The position numbers and the translations under genes were made by a program. A stretch of 64,000 nucleotides of DNA from Vandammella animalimorsus (GTDB lineage: Bacteria > Pseudomonadota > Gammaproteobacteria > Burkholderiales > Burkholderiaceae_C). Below are positions 1-12,848 of the stretch, in pieces. Under the pieces are notes generated by a model that was not told the DNA's origin, searched no databases, and saw only the letters and a list, made by a program, of their open reading frames with translations. Location of the stretch: contig NZ_NSJF01000001.1 of NCBI RefSeq assembly GCF_002285285.1, forward strand, positions 372,001 to 436,000, written 5' to 3'. Positions within the stretch are counted from its first letter, which is position 1, and each line of letters begins with the position of its first letter.

Positions 1-2
1 CC

Positions 3-779
3 GATGCCCAGCGCCTGCGTGCAGTGGGCGCCCATGTCACGGCGGTCACCGGCAACATCAAGTTCGACGCCCGACCTGATGCGGCGCAGTGTGCGCAGGG
101 CTTTGCCTGGCGCCAGGCGTTCGAGAGCCAGATGGGCAAGCGCATTGCGGTGCTGGCCAGCTCGCGCGATGGGGAAGAGGCCCAATGGCTGGCAGCATTG
201 CGCGCCCATATGGATATGGCAACTGGCGACAGCGACACCCTGGCGCCAGCGTTGCAGTGGCTGGTGGTGCCGCGCCATCCCCAGCGTTTTGACGAGGTCG
301 AAGCCTTGCTGAGGCAGGCTGGTTACGCAGTCTCGCGCCGCAGTGCCTGGGGGGAGGCCGGCCCTTTAGGGGGCGGGTGCAGTGCCGCGGGCGATGCCCG
401 GCCCTGCATTTGGCTGGGCGACTCCATGGGCGAAATGGCCTTGTATTACAGCCTGGCCCATGTGGCATTGCTGGGTGGCTCGTTCGAGCCCTTGGGGGGG
501 CAGAACTTGATCGAGGCGGCCGCCTGTGGATGTCCTGTGGTGCTGGGGCCGCACACCTTCAATTTTGCGCAGGCTGCAGACGATGCGGTAGCGGCGCAAG
601 CGGCATTGCGAGTGGCCGATATGCAGCAGGCGGTAGAGCAGGCCCAGGCAGTATGTCAGGATCAGGCGCGCTGGCAGGCCATGCAGATTGCGGCCAGCAC
701 ATTTGCTCAGCGTCATCGAGGGGCATTGGATCGGCTGGCCGATGCGGTCGCCCAAGCCTGGTTGGCGCAGACCGCATAA
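3..779 (+). CDS. waaA: 3-deoxy-D-manno-octulosonic acid (Kdo) transferase, 3' part
   Basis: This frame is open from the left edge of the window, so only the C-terminal 258 or so residues of a protein normally about 420 residues long are present. WaaA transfers Kdo from CMP-Kdo to lipid A precursor at the inner membrane during lipopolysaccharide synthesis. Visible family signatures are VTGNIKFD near the domain junction, LVVPRHPQRF in the C-terminal GT-B domain, and the donor-binding stretch GGSFEPLGGQN followed by EAAACGCPVVLGPH and NF. A GTG at position 24 is an internal codon and not a plausible start, because family-typical sequence (DAQRLRAVGA) continues upstream of it. A stretch of about 340 bp without a gene follows the stop. 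Confidence 0.93.
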   Translation, partial: DAQRLRAVGAHVTAVTGNIKFDARPDAAQCAQGFAWRQAFESQMGKRIAVLASSRDGEEAQWLAALRAHMDMATGDSDTLAPALQWLVVPRHPQRFDEVEALLRQAGYAVSRRSAWGEAGPLGGGCSAAGDARPCIWLGDSMGEMALYYSLAHVALLGGSFEPLGGQNLIEAAACGCPVVLGPHTFNFAQAADDAVAAQAALRVADMQQAVEQAQAVCQDQARWQAMQIAASTFAQRHRGALDRLADAVAQAWLAQTA

Positions 780-1121
780 GTGTCTGGATAATTTTGCACA
801 AGCCGCAAAGATGAGCTTGACATGGCCTGCCAAGCGCAAAAAGCAGCTTGAAGAATGTTTGGCACGCACGCTGCGCCGCTGCTTTCCAAGATGTAGGCCC
901 AGTGCTGGGGGCGCATAATGCGCAGTTTGCTGTTCATGCCCTTGCGGACTGATGCATCTGCATAAGTGCCTGCCATATCTTGTAAAGAGGCTTGGCGTTG
1001 TTTTTGCCCTGTTGCGCCCGATGGCTTGTGAATTGGCACGAGGGCACCTGTATGGGGATCATTAACAGGCCCGGCCAGAGTGCAAAGCAGCAATAGGCTT
1101 CAATCAAAACCATTGTTCATC
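780..1121. other. intergenic stretch, no gene seen
   Basis: I find no convincing coding frame, tRNA or strong intrinsic terminator in these 342 bases. Short open frames on both strands lack ribosome binding sites and family-like sequence. The stretch is slightly richer in A and T than the flanking genes and presumably holds the promoter of the methyltransferase gene that follows. Confidence 0.4.
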
Positions 1122-1760
1122 ATGAGAGTGGCCAGCAGGCAGACGCGGCTTAAAACGACATTGACCGCACAGAAAGCCAAGGTGCGCGAGTACCGGGATT
1201 TCTTCCTGGCTTGGCGCAAAAATCCCAAGGCCGTGGGTGCGCTGATGCCGTCGAGCCCAGCGCTGGCGCGGGCCATCACGCGCCATGTGGAGCCAGGCAA
1301 GGGCCCGGTTTTGGAACTGGGCGTGGGCACGGGGGTATTCACCCGGGCATTGCTGGCGCGAGGGGTGGCACAACGGGATTTGATTTTGGTCGAGCGCGAC
1401 GCCGCCTTGGCCAAGGCCTTGCAGCAGGCCTTTCCCGAGGCTTTGGTCGTGACTGACGATGCCAGCCGCCTGGGGCGGCCTGGGCCGCAATGCCATGCCA
1501 ACTTGCCGCCACTGTCTGCCGCGGTGTGCGGCCTGCCCTTGCTGAATATGGGCCCAGCGCAGCAATTGCGCATCGTGCGCAGCGTATTTGCGGCGCTGCA
1601 ACCAGGCAAAGCCCTGTATTTGTTCACCTACGGTTGGCACTGTCCAGTGCGTCGCAAAGTGCTCGAGCGACTGGGTATTGAGGCGCAACGCATCGACACG
1701 GTGATGGCCAATGTGCCGCCTGCGCATGTCTGGCGGCTGAGCAGCGCCCAGATTCAGTGA
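1122..1760 (+). CDS. SAM-dependent methyltransferase, phospholipid N-methyltransferase (PmtA)-like
   Basis: This 212-residue protein is a class I SAM-dependent methyltransferase. The SAM-binding motif I reads LELGVGTGVF, preceded by the segment PKAVGALMPSSPALAR and followed by a hydrophobic VCGLPLLN motif. That arrangement is typical of bacterial phosphatidylethanolamine N-methyltransferases of the PmtA type, which are related to rRNA adenine dimethylases. Such enzymes methylate membrane lipids towards phosphatidylcholine; the substrate here is inferred only. I chose the ATG at 1122 over one 14 codons upstream because the upstream residues look non-native. The gene stands alone, ahead of pilU on the same strand with about 130 bp between them. 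Confidence 0.7.
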   Translation: MRVASRQTRLKTTLTAQKAKVREYRDFFLAWRKNPKAVGALMPSSPALARAITRHVEPGKGPVLELGVGTGVFTRALLARGVAQRDLILVERDAALAKALQQAFPEALVVTDDASRLGRPGPQCHANLPPLSAAVCGLPLLNMGPAQQLRIVRSVFAALQPGKALYLFTYGWHCPVRRKVLERLGIEAQRIDTVMANVPPAHVWRLSSAQIQ

Positions 1761-1893
1761 CAGTGACAAATGCGCCAGCTGTCGTGCGCGTGCTACGGTG
1801 CAGCTGGCCAAAGGTGGTACATTCATTTTCCTATTCGAGTATTTTGTTGCAAAAACTTCAGGCAATCGGCCAACTTCGACGGAGGGATGAACC

Positions 1894-3060
1894 ATGGCAG
1901 CGATGGAGCGCTTATTGCGACTGATGGCGGAGAACAAAGCCTCCGACATTTACCTCTCTGCGCACTCGCCGGTGATGATCAAGATTCGCGGCGAAACCAT
2001 TCCCGTCAATAACCAGGTGCTGGCGCCCGAGGCCACACTCAAGCTGCTGGCGGAGGTTGTCCCCAAAGAGCGCATCGACGAGCTCAAGCGCTGCGGCGAG
2101 TTGAACATGGCCGTGCCGCTGGAAGGGGTGGGGCGCTTTCGTATCAGCGCCATGCGCCAGCGCGGCAGCTACGCGGTGGTGATTCGCTACATCCCGCGCG
2201 ACATCCCCGAGCTGGCCACGCTGCGCCTGCCGCCCGTCATGGAGGAGCTGGCCATGGAAAAGCGCGGCCTGATTCTGCTGGTGGGGGCCACGGGCTCGGG
2301 CAAGAGCACCACCATTGCGGCCATGATGGACTTGCGCAACAAGCTGGTGGCCAACCACATCCTGACCATCGAAGACCCGATCGAATACGAGTTCAGCAAC
2401 CGCCGCAGCGTCGTCAACCAGCGTGAGGTCGGCACCGACACGGAGTCTTTGCAGATCGGCCTGAAAAACGCGCTGCGTCAGGCGCCGGACGTGATCCAGA
2501 TCGGCGAGATCCGCGACCGAGAAACCATGTCTGCGGCCATGGCCTATGCCCAATCGGGCCACCTGTGCATCTCCACCCTGCACGCCAACAACAGCTACCA
2601 CGCACTCAACCGCATTCTGAGCTTTTACCCTGTGGAAGTGCGCCCGACCATGTTGGGCGACCTGGCCGCCACGCTCAAGGCAGTGATCTCGCAGCGCCTG
2701 CTGCGCGGGCTCGATGGCCAGCGCATTCCGGCTGTGGAAGTGCTGCTCAACACCAAACTGGTGTCGGAGCTGATCGAGGCCAGCGACTTTTCCGGCATCC
2801 GTGATGCCATGCAGCAATCCATGTCCGAAGGCTCGCAAACCTTCGAGGAATCGCTGGCCTTCATGGTCTCTGAAGGGCTGATCGACCGCAAGGAAGCCTT
2901 CAGCTACGCCGACTCGCCCACCAACCTCATGTGGCGCCTGCAAAACGACTTCGCCATGGCCGCCAACGCCGCCAAGGCGCGCGTGCAATCGACCGAAGCC
3001 GAAAGCGACGAGCCTTCGTTCACCGAATTCGCACTGGATGTGCGCGAAGAAGAGGCCTGA
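1894..3060 (+). CDS. pilU: type IV pilus retraction ATPase PilU
   Basis: This 388-residue protein is a PilT/PilU-family hexameric secretion ATPase that powers pilus retraction at the cytoplasmic face of the pilus machine. Visible motifs are Walker A GATGSGKST (residues 131-139), the aspartate box TIEDPIEYEF, Walker B with IQIGEIRDRETM, and the histidine box TLHANN. The C-terminal part with YADSPTNL after the ATPase core favours PilU over PilT. The start has a good ribosome binding site (GGAGGG about 8 bases upstream). Its usual partner pilT is not next to it: the upstream neighbour is a methyltransferase and the downstream one a nitroreductase. Confidence 0.9.
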   Translation: MAAMERLLRLMAENKASDIYLSAHSPVMIKIRGETIPVNNQVLAPEATLKLLAEVVPKERIDELKRCGELNMAVPLEGVGRFRISAMRQRGSYAVVIRYIPRDIPELATLRLPPVMEELAMEKRGLILLVGATGSGKSTTIAAMMDLRNKLVANHILTIEDPIEYEFSNRRSVVNQREVGTDTESLQIGLKNALRQAPDVIQIGEIRDRETMSAAMAYAQSGHLCISTLHANNSYHALNRILSFYPVEVRPTMLGDLAATLKAVISQRLLRGLDGQRIPAVEVLLNTKLVSELIEASDFSGIRDAMQQSMSEGSQTFEESLAFMVSEGLIDRKEAFSYADSPTNLMWRLQNDFAMAANAAKARVQSTEAESDEPSFTEFALDVREEEA

Positions 3061-3126
3061 GCCACTACTCTGCGCGCGCTGCTGCCTTGTGGATTGCTGC
3101 GCGTTTGCGCTGGGGCGGAGGAAAGC

Positions 3127-4110
3127 ATGGATGCCGGTGGCACCACCGATAAGACGCAGCGCTTTCTGATCGAACAGGCCTGCAAGGCGCCCTCGGGCCA
3201 CAACACCCAGCCCTGGCTGTTCGAGCCCGGCGCGCAGCAGATCCGCATTCACCCGGACTTGCGCCAGGCGCTGCCGGTGGTCGATCCCGAACATCGCGAG
3301 CTGTTCATCAGCCTTGGCTGTGCTGCAGAAAACCTCTGCCTGGCCGCCAGCACAAGGGGCTTGCGCACGGCGCAGACAATCAGCCCGCAAGGCGTCATCA
3401 CCATCGCGCTGACGCCAGACCCCGCGCAGGGTGCAGACCCGCTGGCCGCCGCCATCGACGCCCGCCAGACCAACCGCTCCCGCTACGACGGCACGCCGGT
3501 GCCCGAAGAGCTGCTGCACGGCATCCTTGAGCAAGGCTGTGCCGAGCCGGGCATTGCGCTGCAGGCTTGGCCGCTAGGCTCGGCGCCTTTCGAGCGGCTG
3601 AGCGACTACGTGCAGCAAGGCAATGCCATCCAGATGCGCGATGCTGCCTTCAAGCAGGAGCTGCTGCAGTGGATTCGCTTCAACGCCGGCCAGGCGCGCA
3701 GCACCCGCAATGGCATCAGCCATGCTGCGCTGGGCGCGCCCAGCCTGCCGGCCTGGATCTCCCGCCCCATCGTGCGCCATGCGCTCGATCCCGTGCGGCA
3801 AAACCGCAGCGATGCCCAGCGCCTGCGCTCAGCCTCGCACCTGATCCTGATTGCCAGCCACGGGGACAGCATCCCCGCCTGGGTGGCCGCCGGCCGCAGC
3901 CTGCAGCGATTGCTGCTGCGCCTGACCAGCGCGGGCATCGCGCACTCCTACCTCAACCCGCCCTGCGAAGTGCCGGCGCTGCGCCAGCGCCTGGCGGCCG
4001 AGCCCTGGGTGCAGGCCCAGCCGCAAATCCTGCTGCGCATCGGCCATGCCAAGCGCCTGCCTGCTTCTTGGCGCAAGCCCATCGAGGCGGTCTTGTACCA
4101 GGCCGCCTGA
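3127..4110 (+). CDS. Acg-family nitroreductase-like FMN protein
   Basis: This protein of about 327 residues belongs to the nitroreductase superfamily, Acg-like branch. The N-terminal PSGHNTQPW signature is the family's typical flavin-binding segment. It is followed by SLGCAAENLCLAA and a NRSRYDGTPVPEE segment that matches the second half-domain start. The ATG at 3127 is preferred because GGAGGAAAG lies just upstream; an upstream in-frame start at 3094 lacks a ribosome site. Family members bind FMN and may act as flavin stores or reductases. The substrate is unknown. Confidence 0.75.
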   Translation: MDAGGTTDKTQRFLIEQACKAPSGHNTQPWLFEPGAQQIRIHPDLRQALPVVDPEHRELFISLGCAAENLCLAASTRGLRTAQTISPQGVITIALTPDPAQGADPLAAAIDARQTNRSRYDGTPVPEELLHGILEQGCAEPGIALQAWPLGSAPFERLSDYVQQGNAIQMRDAAFKQELLQWIRFNAGQARSTRNGISHAALGAPSLPAWISRPIVRHALDPVRQNRSDAQRLRSASHLILIASHGDSIPAWVAAGRSLQRLLLRLTSAGIAHSYLNPPCEVPALRQRLAAEPWVQAQPQILLRIGHAKRLPASWRKPIEAVLYQAA

Positions 4111-4239
4111 TGGCTTTCGAGCGCCGCGCTCGTTCGCGCCAGGTGGGCAATCGGCTACCATCGCCGCCGCGCGTGTCCGGCCACTGCCATGTGCCGCACG
4201 GCATGCGCATTGCTGCGCCCCATGCCCCAAGCTGCGCTG

Positions 4240-4268
4240 TTGACAGCGCGTGGCCGGGCGCCTTGTTC
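4240..4268 (+). promoter_or_regulatory. possible dapE-prmB promoter
   Basis: A perfect -35 hexamer TTGACA lies at 4240-4245. A weak -10 (TTGTTC) follows 17 bases later, about 28 bases before the dapE start codon. The -10 match is poor, so this is only a candidate. Confidence 0.3.
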
Positions 4269-4295
4269 TGCCCCCGATTTGCCTGAGCCCGCGCC

Positions 4296-5510
4296 ATGAC
4301 CGAGCCCGCTTCCCCACTGCAAGCCAATGCCTTGGCCTTGCTCAAAGAACTGATCGCCAAACCTTCCGTCACGCCCGACGATGCCGGTTGCCAGGCCTTG
4401 CTGGCCCAGCGTCTGCAGGCCCTGGGTTTCGAGCTGGAGTGGCTGCCGGCCGGCCCGGTCGAGGCCCGCGTGAGCAACCTCTGGGCCACGCGCGCGGCGG
4501 CGCAGCCGGATGCGCCGACGCTGGTGTTTGCCGGCCATACAGACGTGGTGCCCAGTGGCGCCGAGTCGCACTGGAGCAGTCCGCCCTTCACGCCCACTGA
4601 ACGCGAGGGCCGGCTCTATGGGCGCGGCGCCAGCGACATGAAAGGCTCGATCGCCGCCTTTGTGGCCGCGCTCGAATCAGTGATTCAGCAGCAGCCCCAG
4701 CAGGCGTTGCGCCTGGCCTTGCTATTGACCAGCGATGAGGAGGGGCCGGCCGTGCACGGCACGACCCACGTGATCGAAACCCTGCGCGCGCGCGGCGAGC
4801 GCCTTGATTACTGCATTGTGGGCGAGCCCACGGCGGAAAAGCGCACTGGCGACATGATCAAGAGCGGCCGCCGCGGCAGCCTGAGCGGCCGCCTGCACGT
4901 GCATGGCGTGCAGGGCCACATCGCCTACCCGCACCTGGCGCGCAACCCCATCCACCAGGCCTTGCCAGCGCTGGCCGAGCTGGCAGCCACCGAGTGGGAT
5001 GCGGGCAATGAGTTCTTCCCGCCCACCAGCTGGCAAATCAGCAACATCCACGCCGGCACTGGCGCGGGCAATGTCATCCCGGGCGAGCTGGTGGTGGATT
5101 TCAATTTCCGCTTCAGCACCGAATCCAGCGATGCCCAGCTGCGCCAACGCGTGCATGCGGTGCTCGATCGGCACGGCCTGGATTACACGCTGCACTGGAC
5201 CTTGGGTGGCCAGCCCTTTCTCACCCCCAGCGGCACGCTGGTGCAGCTGGTGCAACAGGCCGTGGGCCAAGTCACAGGGCTCAGCCCCGAGCTGTCCACC
5301 AGCGGCGGCACCAGCGATGGCCGCTTCATCGCGACCCTGTGCCCGCAGGTCATCGAGCTGGGCCCGCCCAACGCCAGCATCCACAAGGTCGATGAGCACA
5401 TTGCCCTGGCTGATCTGGACACTCTCACGCGCATCTACGCACAATTGCTGGAGCTGCTGCATGCCCAGCATGCGGGCGGCGCCGGTGCAAACACCCAGGC
5501 GGCGGCATGA
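4296..5510 (+). CDS. dapE: succinyl-diaminopimelate desuccinylase
   Basis: DapE hydrolyses N-succinyl-LL-diaminopimelate in lysine and peptidoglycan precursor synthesis. The 404-residue protein has M20 metallopeptidase motifs: [11 protein letters not shown] with the first zinc histidine, GRGASDMKG with the bridging aspartate, TSDEEGPA with the catalytic and metal-binding glutamates, and a C-terminal [11 protein letters not shown] followed by NASIHKVDE that supplies the last histidine. The length is slightly above the usual 375-380 because of an alanine-rich tail. The stop codon overlaps the prmB start (ATGA), so the two genes are translationally coupled. Confidence 0.95.
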   Translation: MTEPASPLQANALALLKELIAKPSVTPDDAGCQALLAQRLQALGFELEWLPAGPVEARVSNLWATRAAAQPDAPTLVFAGHTDVVPSGAESHWSSPPFTPTEREGRLYGRGASDMKGSIAAFVAALESVIQQQPQQALRLALLLTSDEEGPAVHGTTHVIETLRARGERLDYCIVGEPTAEKRTGDMIKSGRRGSLSGRLHVHGVQGHIAYPHLARNPIHQALPALAELAATEWDAGNEFFPPTSWQISNIHAGTGAGNVIPGELVVDFNFRFSTESSDAQLRQRVHAVLDRHGLDYTLHWTLGGQPFLTPSGTLVQLVQQAVGQVTGLSPELSTSGGTSDGRFIATLCPQVIELGPPNASIHKVDEHIALADLDTLTRIYAQLLELLHAQHAGGAGANTQAAA

Positions 5511-6451
5511 GCAGTGCAATGAACGACGGCATCCGCGCCGGCATGGCGATTGAGGCGGCCATTGCACAGGCTGCCGCGCAGCTCGAACGCAGCGGCGTGG
5601 CCTTTGGCCACGGCACCGACAACGCCTGGGACGAGGCGGCTTGGCTCACGCTCTGGAGCCTGGGCCTGGCGCTGGACACTGACCTGGCCAGTCTGGCCCC
5701 GCAGACGCTGGACAGCGCCCAGGCCCAGGCCTTGCAGGCCCTGCTGCAGCGCCGCATCAGCGAGCGCAAGCCCGCCGCTTACCTCACCCGCGAAGCCTGG
5801 CTGCACGGCGTGCCGTTCTACGTCGATGAACGCAGCATCGTGCCGCGCAGTCTGATTGCTGCGCCCTTGCTCGAAGGCCGGCTCGACGCCTGGCTGCCCG
5901 AGCAGGGCGGCCAGGTGCTCGATCTGTGCACCGGCAACGGCAGTCTGGCTGTGCTGGCCGCATTGGCCTGGCCGCAGGCGCAGGTCGATGCCGTCGATAT
6001 CAGCGCCGACGCGCTGGCCGTGGCTGCCATCAACTGCGAGCGCCACGGCTTGCAGACGCGCATCCGTTTGATCGAATCCGACGGCCTGCAGGCGTTGCAG
6101 CCGGCCCAGCCGCGCTACGACCTGGTGCTGTGCAATCCGCCCTACGTCAACAGCCGCAGCATGGCTGCCCTGCCGGGCGAATACCGGGCTGAGCCGACGC
6201 TGGCGCTGGCCGGCGGCGAGGACGGCATGGACTTCATCCGCCCCATGCTGCAGGCCTTGCCCGAGCACATGAACGATGGCGCGGCGCTGGTGCTGGAGAT
6301 CGGCCACGAGCGCTCCCACTTCGAGCAGGCCTTTGGCACACTGCAGGCACTGTGGCTGAGCGAGCCTGAGGACGGCGGCGACGTGCTGCTGCTGGAAAAG
6401 GCCGAGCTGCTGCGCTGGCGCGCCGCGCAAGGGCGCAGCCCCGGCGCATGA
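5507..6451 (+). CDS. prmB: ribosomal protein L3 glutamine methyltransferase
   Basis: PrmB methylates a glutamine of ribosomal protein L3. The 314-residue product has the helical N-terminal substrate domain with [13 protein letters not shown] and [13 protein letters not shown] Rossmann-type SAM domain follows with [12 protein letters not shown], and then the NPPY catalytic motif ([14 protein letters not shown]). VNSRSM and the ERSIVPRS segment favour PrmB over the release-factor methylase PrmC. It overlaps dapE by four bases and probably shares its transcript. Confidence 0.9.
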   Translation: MSSAMNDGIRAGMAIEAAIAQAAAQLERSGVAFGHGTDNAWDEAAWLTLWSLGLALDTDLASLAPQTLDSAQAQALQALLQRRISERKPAAYLTREAWLHGVPFYVDERSIVPRSLIAAPLLEGRLDAWLPEQGGQVLDLCTGNGSLAVLAALAWPQAQVDAVDISADALAVAAINCERHGLQTRIRLIESDGLQALQPAQPRYDLVLCNPPYVNSRSMAALPGEYRAEPTLALAGGEDGMDFIRPMLQALPEHMNDGAALVLEIGHERSHFEQAFGTLQALWLSEPEDGGDVLLLEKAELLRWRAAQGRSPGA

Positions 6452-6479
6452 GCCAGCAGGGCGGCAAGGGGCAAGGGCA

Positions 6480-7376
6480 ATGGACTGGGACAATCTGCGA
6501 TTTTTTTTGGCGCTGGCGCGCACCGGCACGCTGGTCAATGCGGCGCGCACGGTGCAGGTCGATCACACCACGGTCAGCCGCCGCATCCAGGCACTGGAAA
6601 AGCAAATGGGCGTGCCCTTGTTCGCCCGCGAGGCCTCGGGCCACCGCCTGACCGAGGCCGGGCGCCACCTGCTGCCGCAGGCCGAGGCCATGGAGGCGGC
6701 GTTCCTGTCGATCGAGAGCAGCTCGCTGGTCACGCAGGAAGGCCTGTCCGGCCTGGTGCGCGTGGGCGTGCCCGAAGGGCTGGGCACCCAGGTGCTGGCC
6801 GCGCCGCTGGCCGAGCTGGCGCGCCAGCACCCCAGCCTGGTGATCGACTTGCTGGCGCTGCCGCGGCTGGTGCATCTCTCGCGCCGCGAGGCAGACATCG
6901 TGATCTCGCTGGAGCGGCCCACGCGCGGCTCGGTGGTGGTTACCAAGCTCAGCGACTATGTGCTGCGGCTGTATGGCGCGCGCGATTACCTGGCGCAGCA
7001 TGCGCCGATCACGTCCATGGACGATTTGGCCGAGCACACCTTCATCTCCTACGTGGACGATTTGCTGTTTTCCAAGCAGCTGCAGTTTCTGGAGAGCTTT
7101 TTCCAGCCGCAGCACTTCGGCCTGCGCAGCACCAGCGTGCTGGCGCAGTACCAGGCGGTGCGCGCTGGCGCTGGCCTGGCCATTTTGCCGGCCTTCATTG
7201 GCGACAGGGATCCGGCGCTGGTGCAGTTGCTGCCGCAGCAGGCGCAGTTTCAGCGCACGTTCTGGATGTCGATGCCAGCCGAAATCCGCCATCTGGCGCG
7301 GGTGCAGGCCGTCTGGCAGTTTTTGCGCGACGTGGCCCGCAGGCCGCAAAGCGGACTGTTGCCGCAGCTTGAATGA
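6480..7376 (+). CDS. LysR-family transcriptional regulator
   Basis: This 298-residue protein has the typical LysR layout: an N-terminal winged helix-turn-helix (WDNLRFFLALARTGTL, then TVSRRIQALEKQMG) and a C-terminal periplasmic-binding-like effector domain. The ATG at 6480 follows a purine-rich AAGGGGCAAGGG site. It lies 28 bases after prmB and 39 bases before dprA on the same strand, so it has no divergent target gene to hint at its regulon. The inducer and target are unknown. Confidence 0.88.
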   Translation: MDWDNLRFFLALARTGTLVNAARTVQVDHTTVSRRIQALEKQMGVPLFAREASGHRLTEAGRHLLPQAEAMEAAFLSIESSSLVTQEGLSGLVRVGVPEGLGTQVLAAPLAELARQHPSLVIDLLALPRLVHLSRREADIVISLERPTRGSVVVTKLSDYVLRLYGARDYLAQHAPITSMDDLAEHTFISYVDDLLFSKQLQFLESFFQPQHFGLRSTSVLAQYQAVRAGAGLAILPAFIGDRDPALVQLLPQQAQFQRTFWMSMPAEIRHLARVQAVWQFLRDVARRPQSGLLPQLE

Positions 7377-7415
7377 ACAAGGTGAAAGGCGCAGAGCATG
7401 CAAGAGGGAAGGGCA

Positions 7416-8714
7416 ATGGATGAGGCCAGGCTGCTGCCCTGGCTGCAGCTGAGCCTGTGCGAGGGCATTGGGCCGCTGCGCGCCGCGCGGCTGCTGGCCC
7501 AGTTCGGCACGCCGCAAGCCGTGCTGCAACAACCGTTGCCGCTGTTGCAGCAGGTGCTGGGCTCGGCGGCGCTGGCGCAGCGTCTGTTGCAGCCCGATGA
7601 GGCCGCGCTGCAGGCGGCGCTGGCGCGGCTGCAGCAATGGCTGAGCCAGGCCGATGCCGATCTGGGTCTGGCCCACGCGGTCTGGACGCTGGACGACCCG
7701 CGCTACCCCTGGGCGCTGCGCCAGCTCGACGACCCGCCGCTGTTGCTGTATGCCGTGGGCCCGCGCGCCTGGCTGGATGCCCAGGCGCCCATGCCTTGGT
7801 GGCAGCGTTGCGGGCCCATGCTGGCGGTGGTGGGCAGCCGCCAGCCCACGGCGCAGGGCGCGCAGAACGCGCGCCAGTTTGCCCAGCAGCTGCAGGAGCT
7901 GGGCGTGTGCATCGTCTCCGGGCTGGCGCGCGGCATCGACGCCGCAGCCCATGAAGGCGCCCTGTTGGCCCAGCAGGATGCCGAGCCTGGGGCGCGGCTG
8001 GCCACCATCGCCGTGATGGGCACGGGCGCCGATCGCATTTATCCGGCGGCGCATCGCGCGCTGGCCCGGCGCATCGCCCAGCAGGGCCTGCTGCTGAGCG
8101 AACAGCCCCTGGGCATGCTGCCGCTGGCCACCAACTTCCCGCGCCGCAACCGCATCATCACCGGGCTGAGTCAGGCCGTGCTGGTGGTCGAGGCGGCGGA
8201 GAAATCCGGCTCGCTCATCTCCGCCCGGCTGGCAGCCGAGCAGGGGCGGGACGTGCTGGCCATCCCCGGCTCCATCCACTCGCCCCAATCGCGCGGCTGC
8301 CATGGCCTGATCAAGCAGGGCGCCAAGCTGGTGGACTGCGTGGCCGATGTGCTGGAGGAGCTGGCCGGCCCCGCTGCTGCGCCCGACGTCCAGGCACTGG
8401 CCGCGCCTGGTGTGGTGCGCGGTGACGGTGGCGAAGGCCAGGATGGCGAAACGTTGGATGAGCTTGTATCGCAGCAAGGGCATGCGCCTGCCCCGGCGCC
8501 AGCACCGCCCGCGCCGCCGAAGCCGTTGGGGCCGCTGGGGCCACAACAGGCGCTGCTTGAAGCCATGGGCTTTGACCCAGTCAGCCTGGAGCAGCTGGAG
8601 GCGCGCACCGGCCTGCCTACGGCGCAACTGCAGGTGTTGCTGCTGGAGCTGGAGCTGGCCCGGGCCGTGGCGCGCATGCCTGGCGGTTGGTTTCAGCGCC
8701 TGGGCCTGGGCTGA
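7416..8714 (+). CDS. dprA: DNA-processing protein DprA
   Basis: DprA binds incoming single-stranded DNA during natural transformation and loads RecA. The 432-residue protein has the Rossmann-like core with VVGSRQPTAQG, SGLARGIDAAAHEGAL, MGTGADRIYP, FPRRNRIITGLS and EKSGSLISARLA. A low-complexity Ala/Pro linker leads to a C-terminal winged-helix domain. The start at 7416 is preferred to the ATG at 7398 because GAGGGAAGGG lies just upstream of it. The gene ends seven bases from the convergent nrdF stop. Confidence 0.93.
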   Translation: MDEARLLPWLQLSLCEGIGPLRAARLLAQFGTPQAVLQQPLPLLQQVLGSAALAQRLLQPDEAALQAALARLQQWLSQADADLGLAHAVWTLDDPRYPWALRQLDDPPLLLYAVGPRAWLDAQAPMPWWQRCGPMLAVVGSRQPTAQGAQNARQFAQQLQELGVCIVSGLARGIDAAAHEGALLAQQDAEPGARLATIAVMGTGADRIYPAAHRALARRIAQQGLLLSEQPLGMLPLATNFPRRNRIITGLSQAVLVVEAAEKSGSLISARLAAEQGRDVLAIPGSIHSPQSRGCHGLIKQGAKLVDCVADVLEELAGPAAAPDVQALAAPGVVRGDGGEGQDGETLDELVSQQGHAPAPAPAPPAPPKPLGPLGPQQALLEAMGFDPVSLEQLEARTGLPTAQLQVLLLELELARAVARMPGGWFQRLGLG

Positions 8715-8721
8715 GGGCCTG

Positions 8722-12322
<3,601 letters not shown>

Positions 12323-12327
12323 AGTTC

Positions 12328-12343
12328 GCGCGCCCTGGCGCGC
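12328..12343. terminator. hairpin between convergent parC and rhodanese gene
   Basis: GCGCGCC and GGCGCGC flank a two-base centre in the 26-base gap between the two convergent stops. There is no good T-run on either strand, so termination activity is uncertain. Confidence 0.3.
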
Positions 12344-12348
12344 ACCTT

Positions 12349-12690
12349 TCAATAGCGCGGCACCTGCGCGTCGAAATGCGCCCAGGCGTCGATGCCGCCG
12401 ACCACATTGCCCAGCCGCTCGAAGCCATTGGCCTGCAAAAACATCGCCGCATTCAGGCTGCGCATGCCGTGGTGGCACATCAGCGCCGTGGGGCGGTCGG
12501 GGTCCAGCCGCGCCAGCTCCGAAGGCAGGTTGCCCAGCGGCAGATGCAGCAACTCGCAACCCGGCTGTGCAGGCAAGTGTGCCAGCGCCCACTCCCAGGG
12601 CTCGCGCACGTCGATCAACAACGGCGGCTGGGCATAGTCCTGACGCGCCGCCCAGGCGGCAAACTCAGCGGGGGCAATGGCTTCGATCAC
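12349..12690 (-). CDS. single-domain rhodanese-like sulfurtransferase
   Basis: This 113-residue protein is a stand-alone rhodanese domain. It has the LLIDVREPWEW strand-loop near the N-terminus and a six-residue active-site loop CHHGMRS that starts with the sulfur-accepting cysteine. It ends with NVVGGIDAWA, the usual C-terminal signature. Such proteins carry persulfide sulfur between enzymes; the acceptor here is unknown. It is convergent with parC and lies downstream of the reverse transcriptase gene on the same strand, 158 bases away. I see nothing that ties it to the retron. Confidence 0.85.
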   Translation of the reverse strand: MIEAIAPAEFAAWAARQDYAQPPLLIDVREPWEWALAHLPAQPGCELLHLPLGNLPSELARLDPDRPTALMCHHGMRSLNAAMFLQANGFERLGNVVGGIDAWAHFDAQVPRY

Positions 12691-12848
12691 GAGGCAGGCT
12701 CTCCATGTGCAAATTCAGTGTCGATGGTGGATTGGGCGCCGATGGTAGCGGCGAATCGACCTGGCGGCGGGCTTGATGGGGGCTGGGTGTGAACCTGGCA
12801 GCGCTGTGGCTGTGAGGAGCTGGCGCTGCAAGGCCTCTGGCCGCTGGC

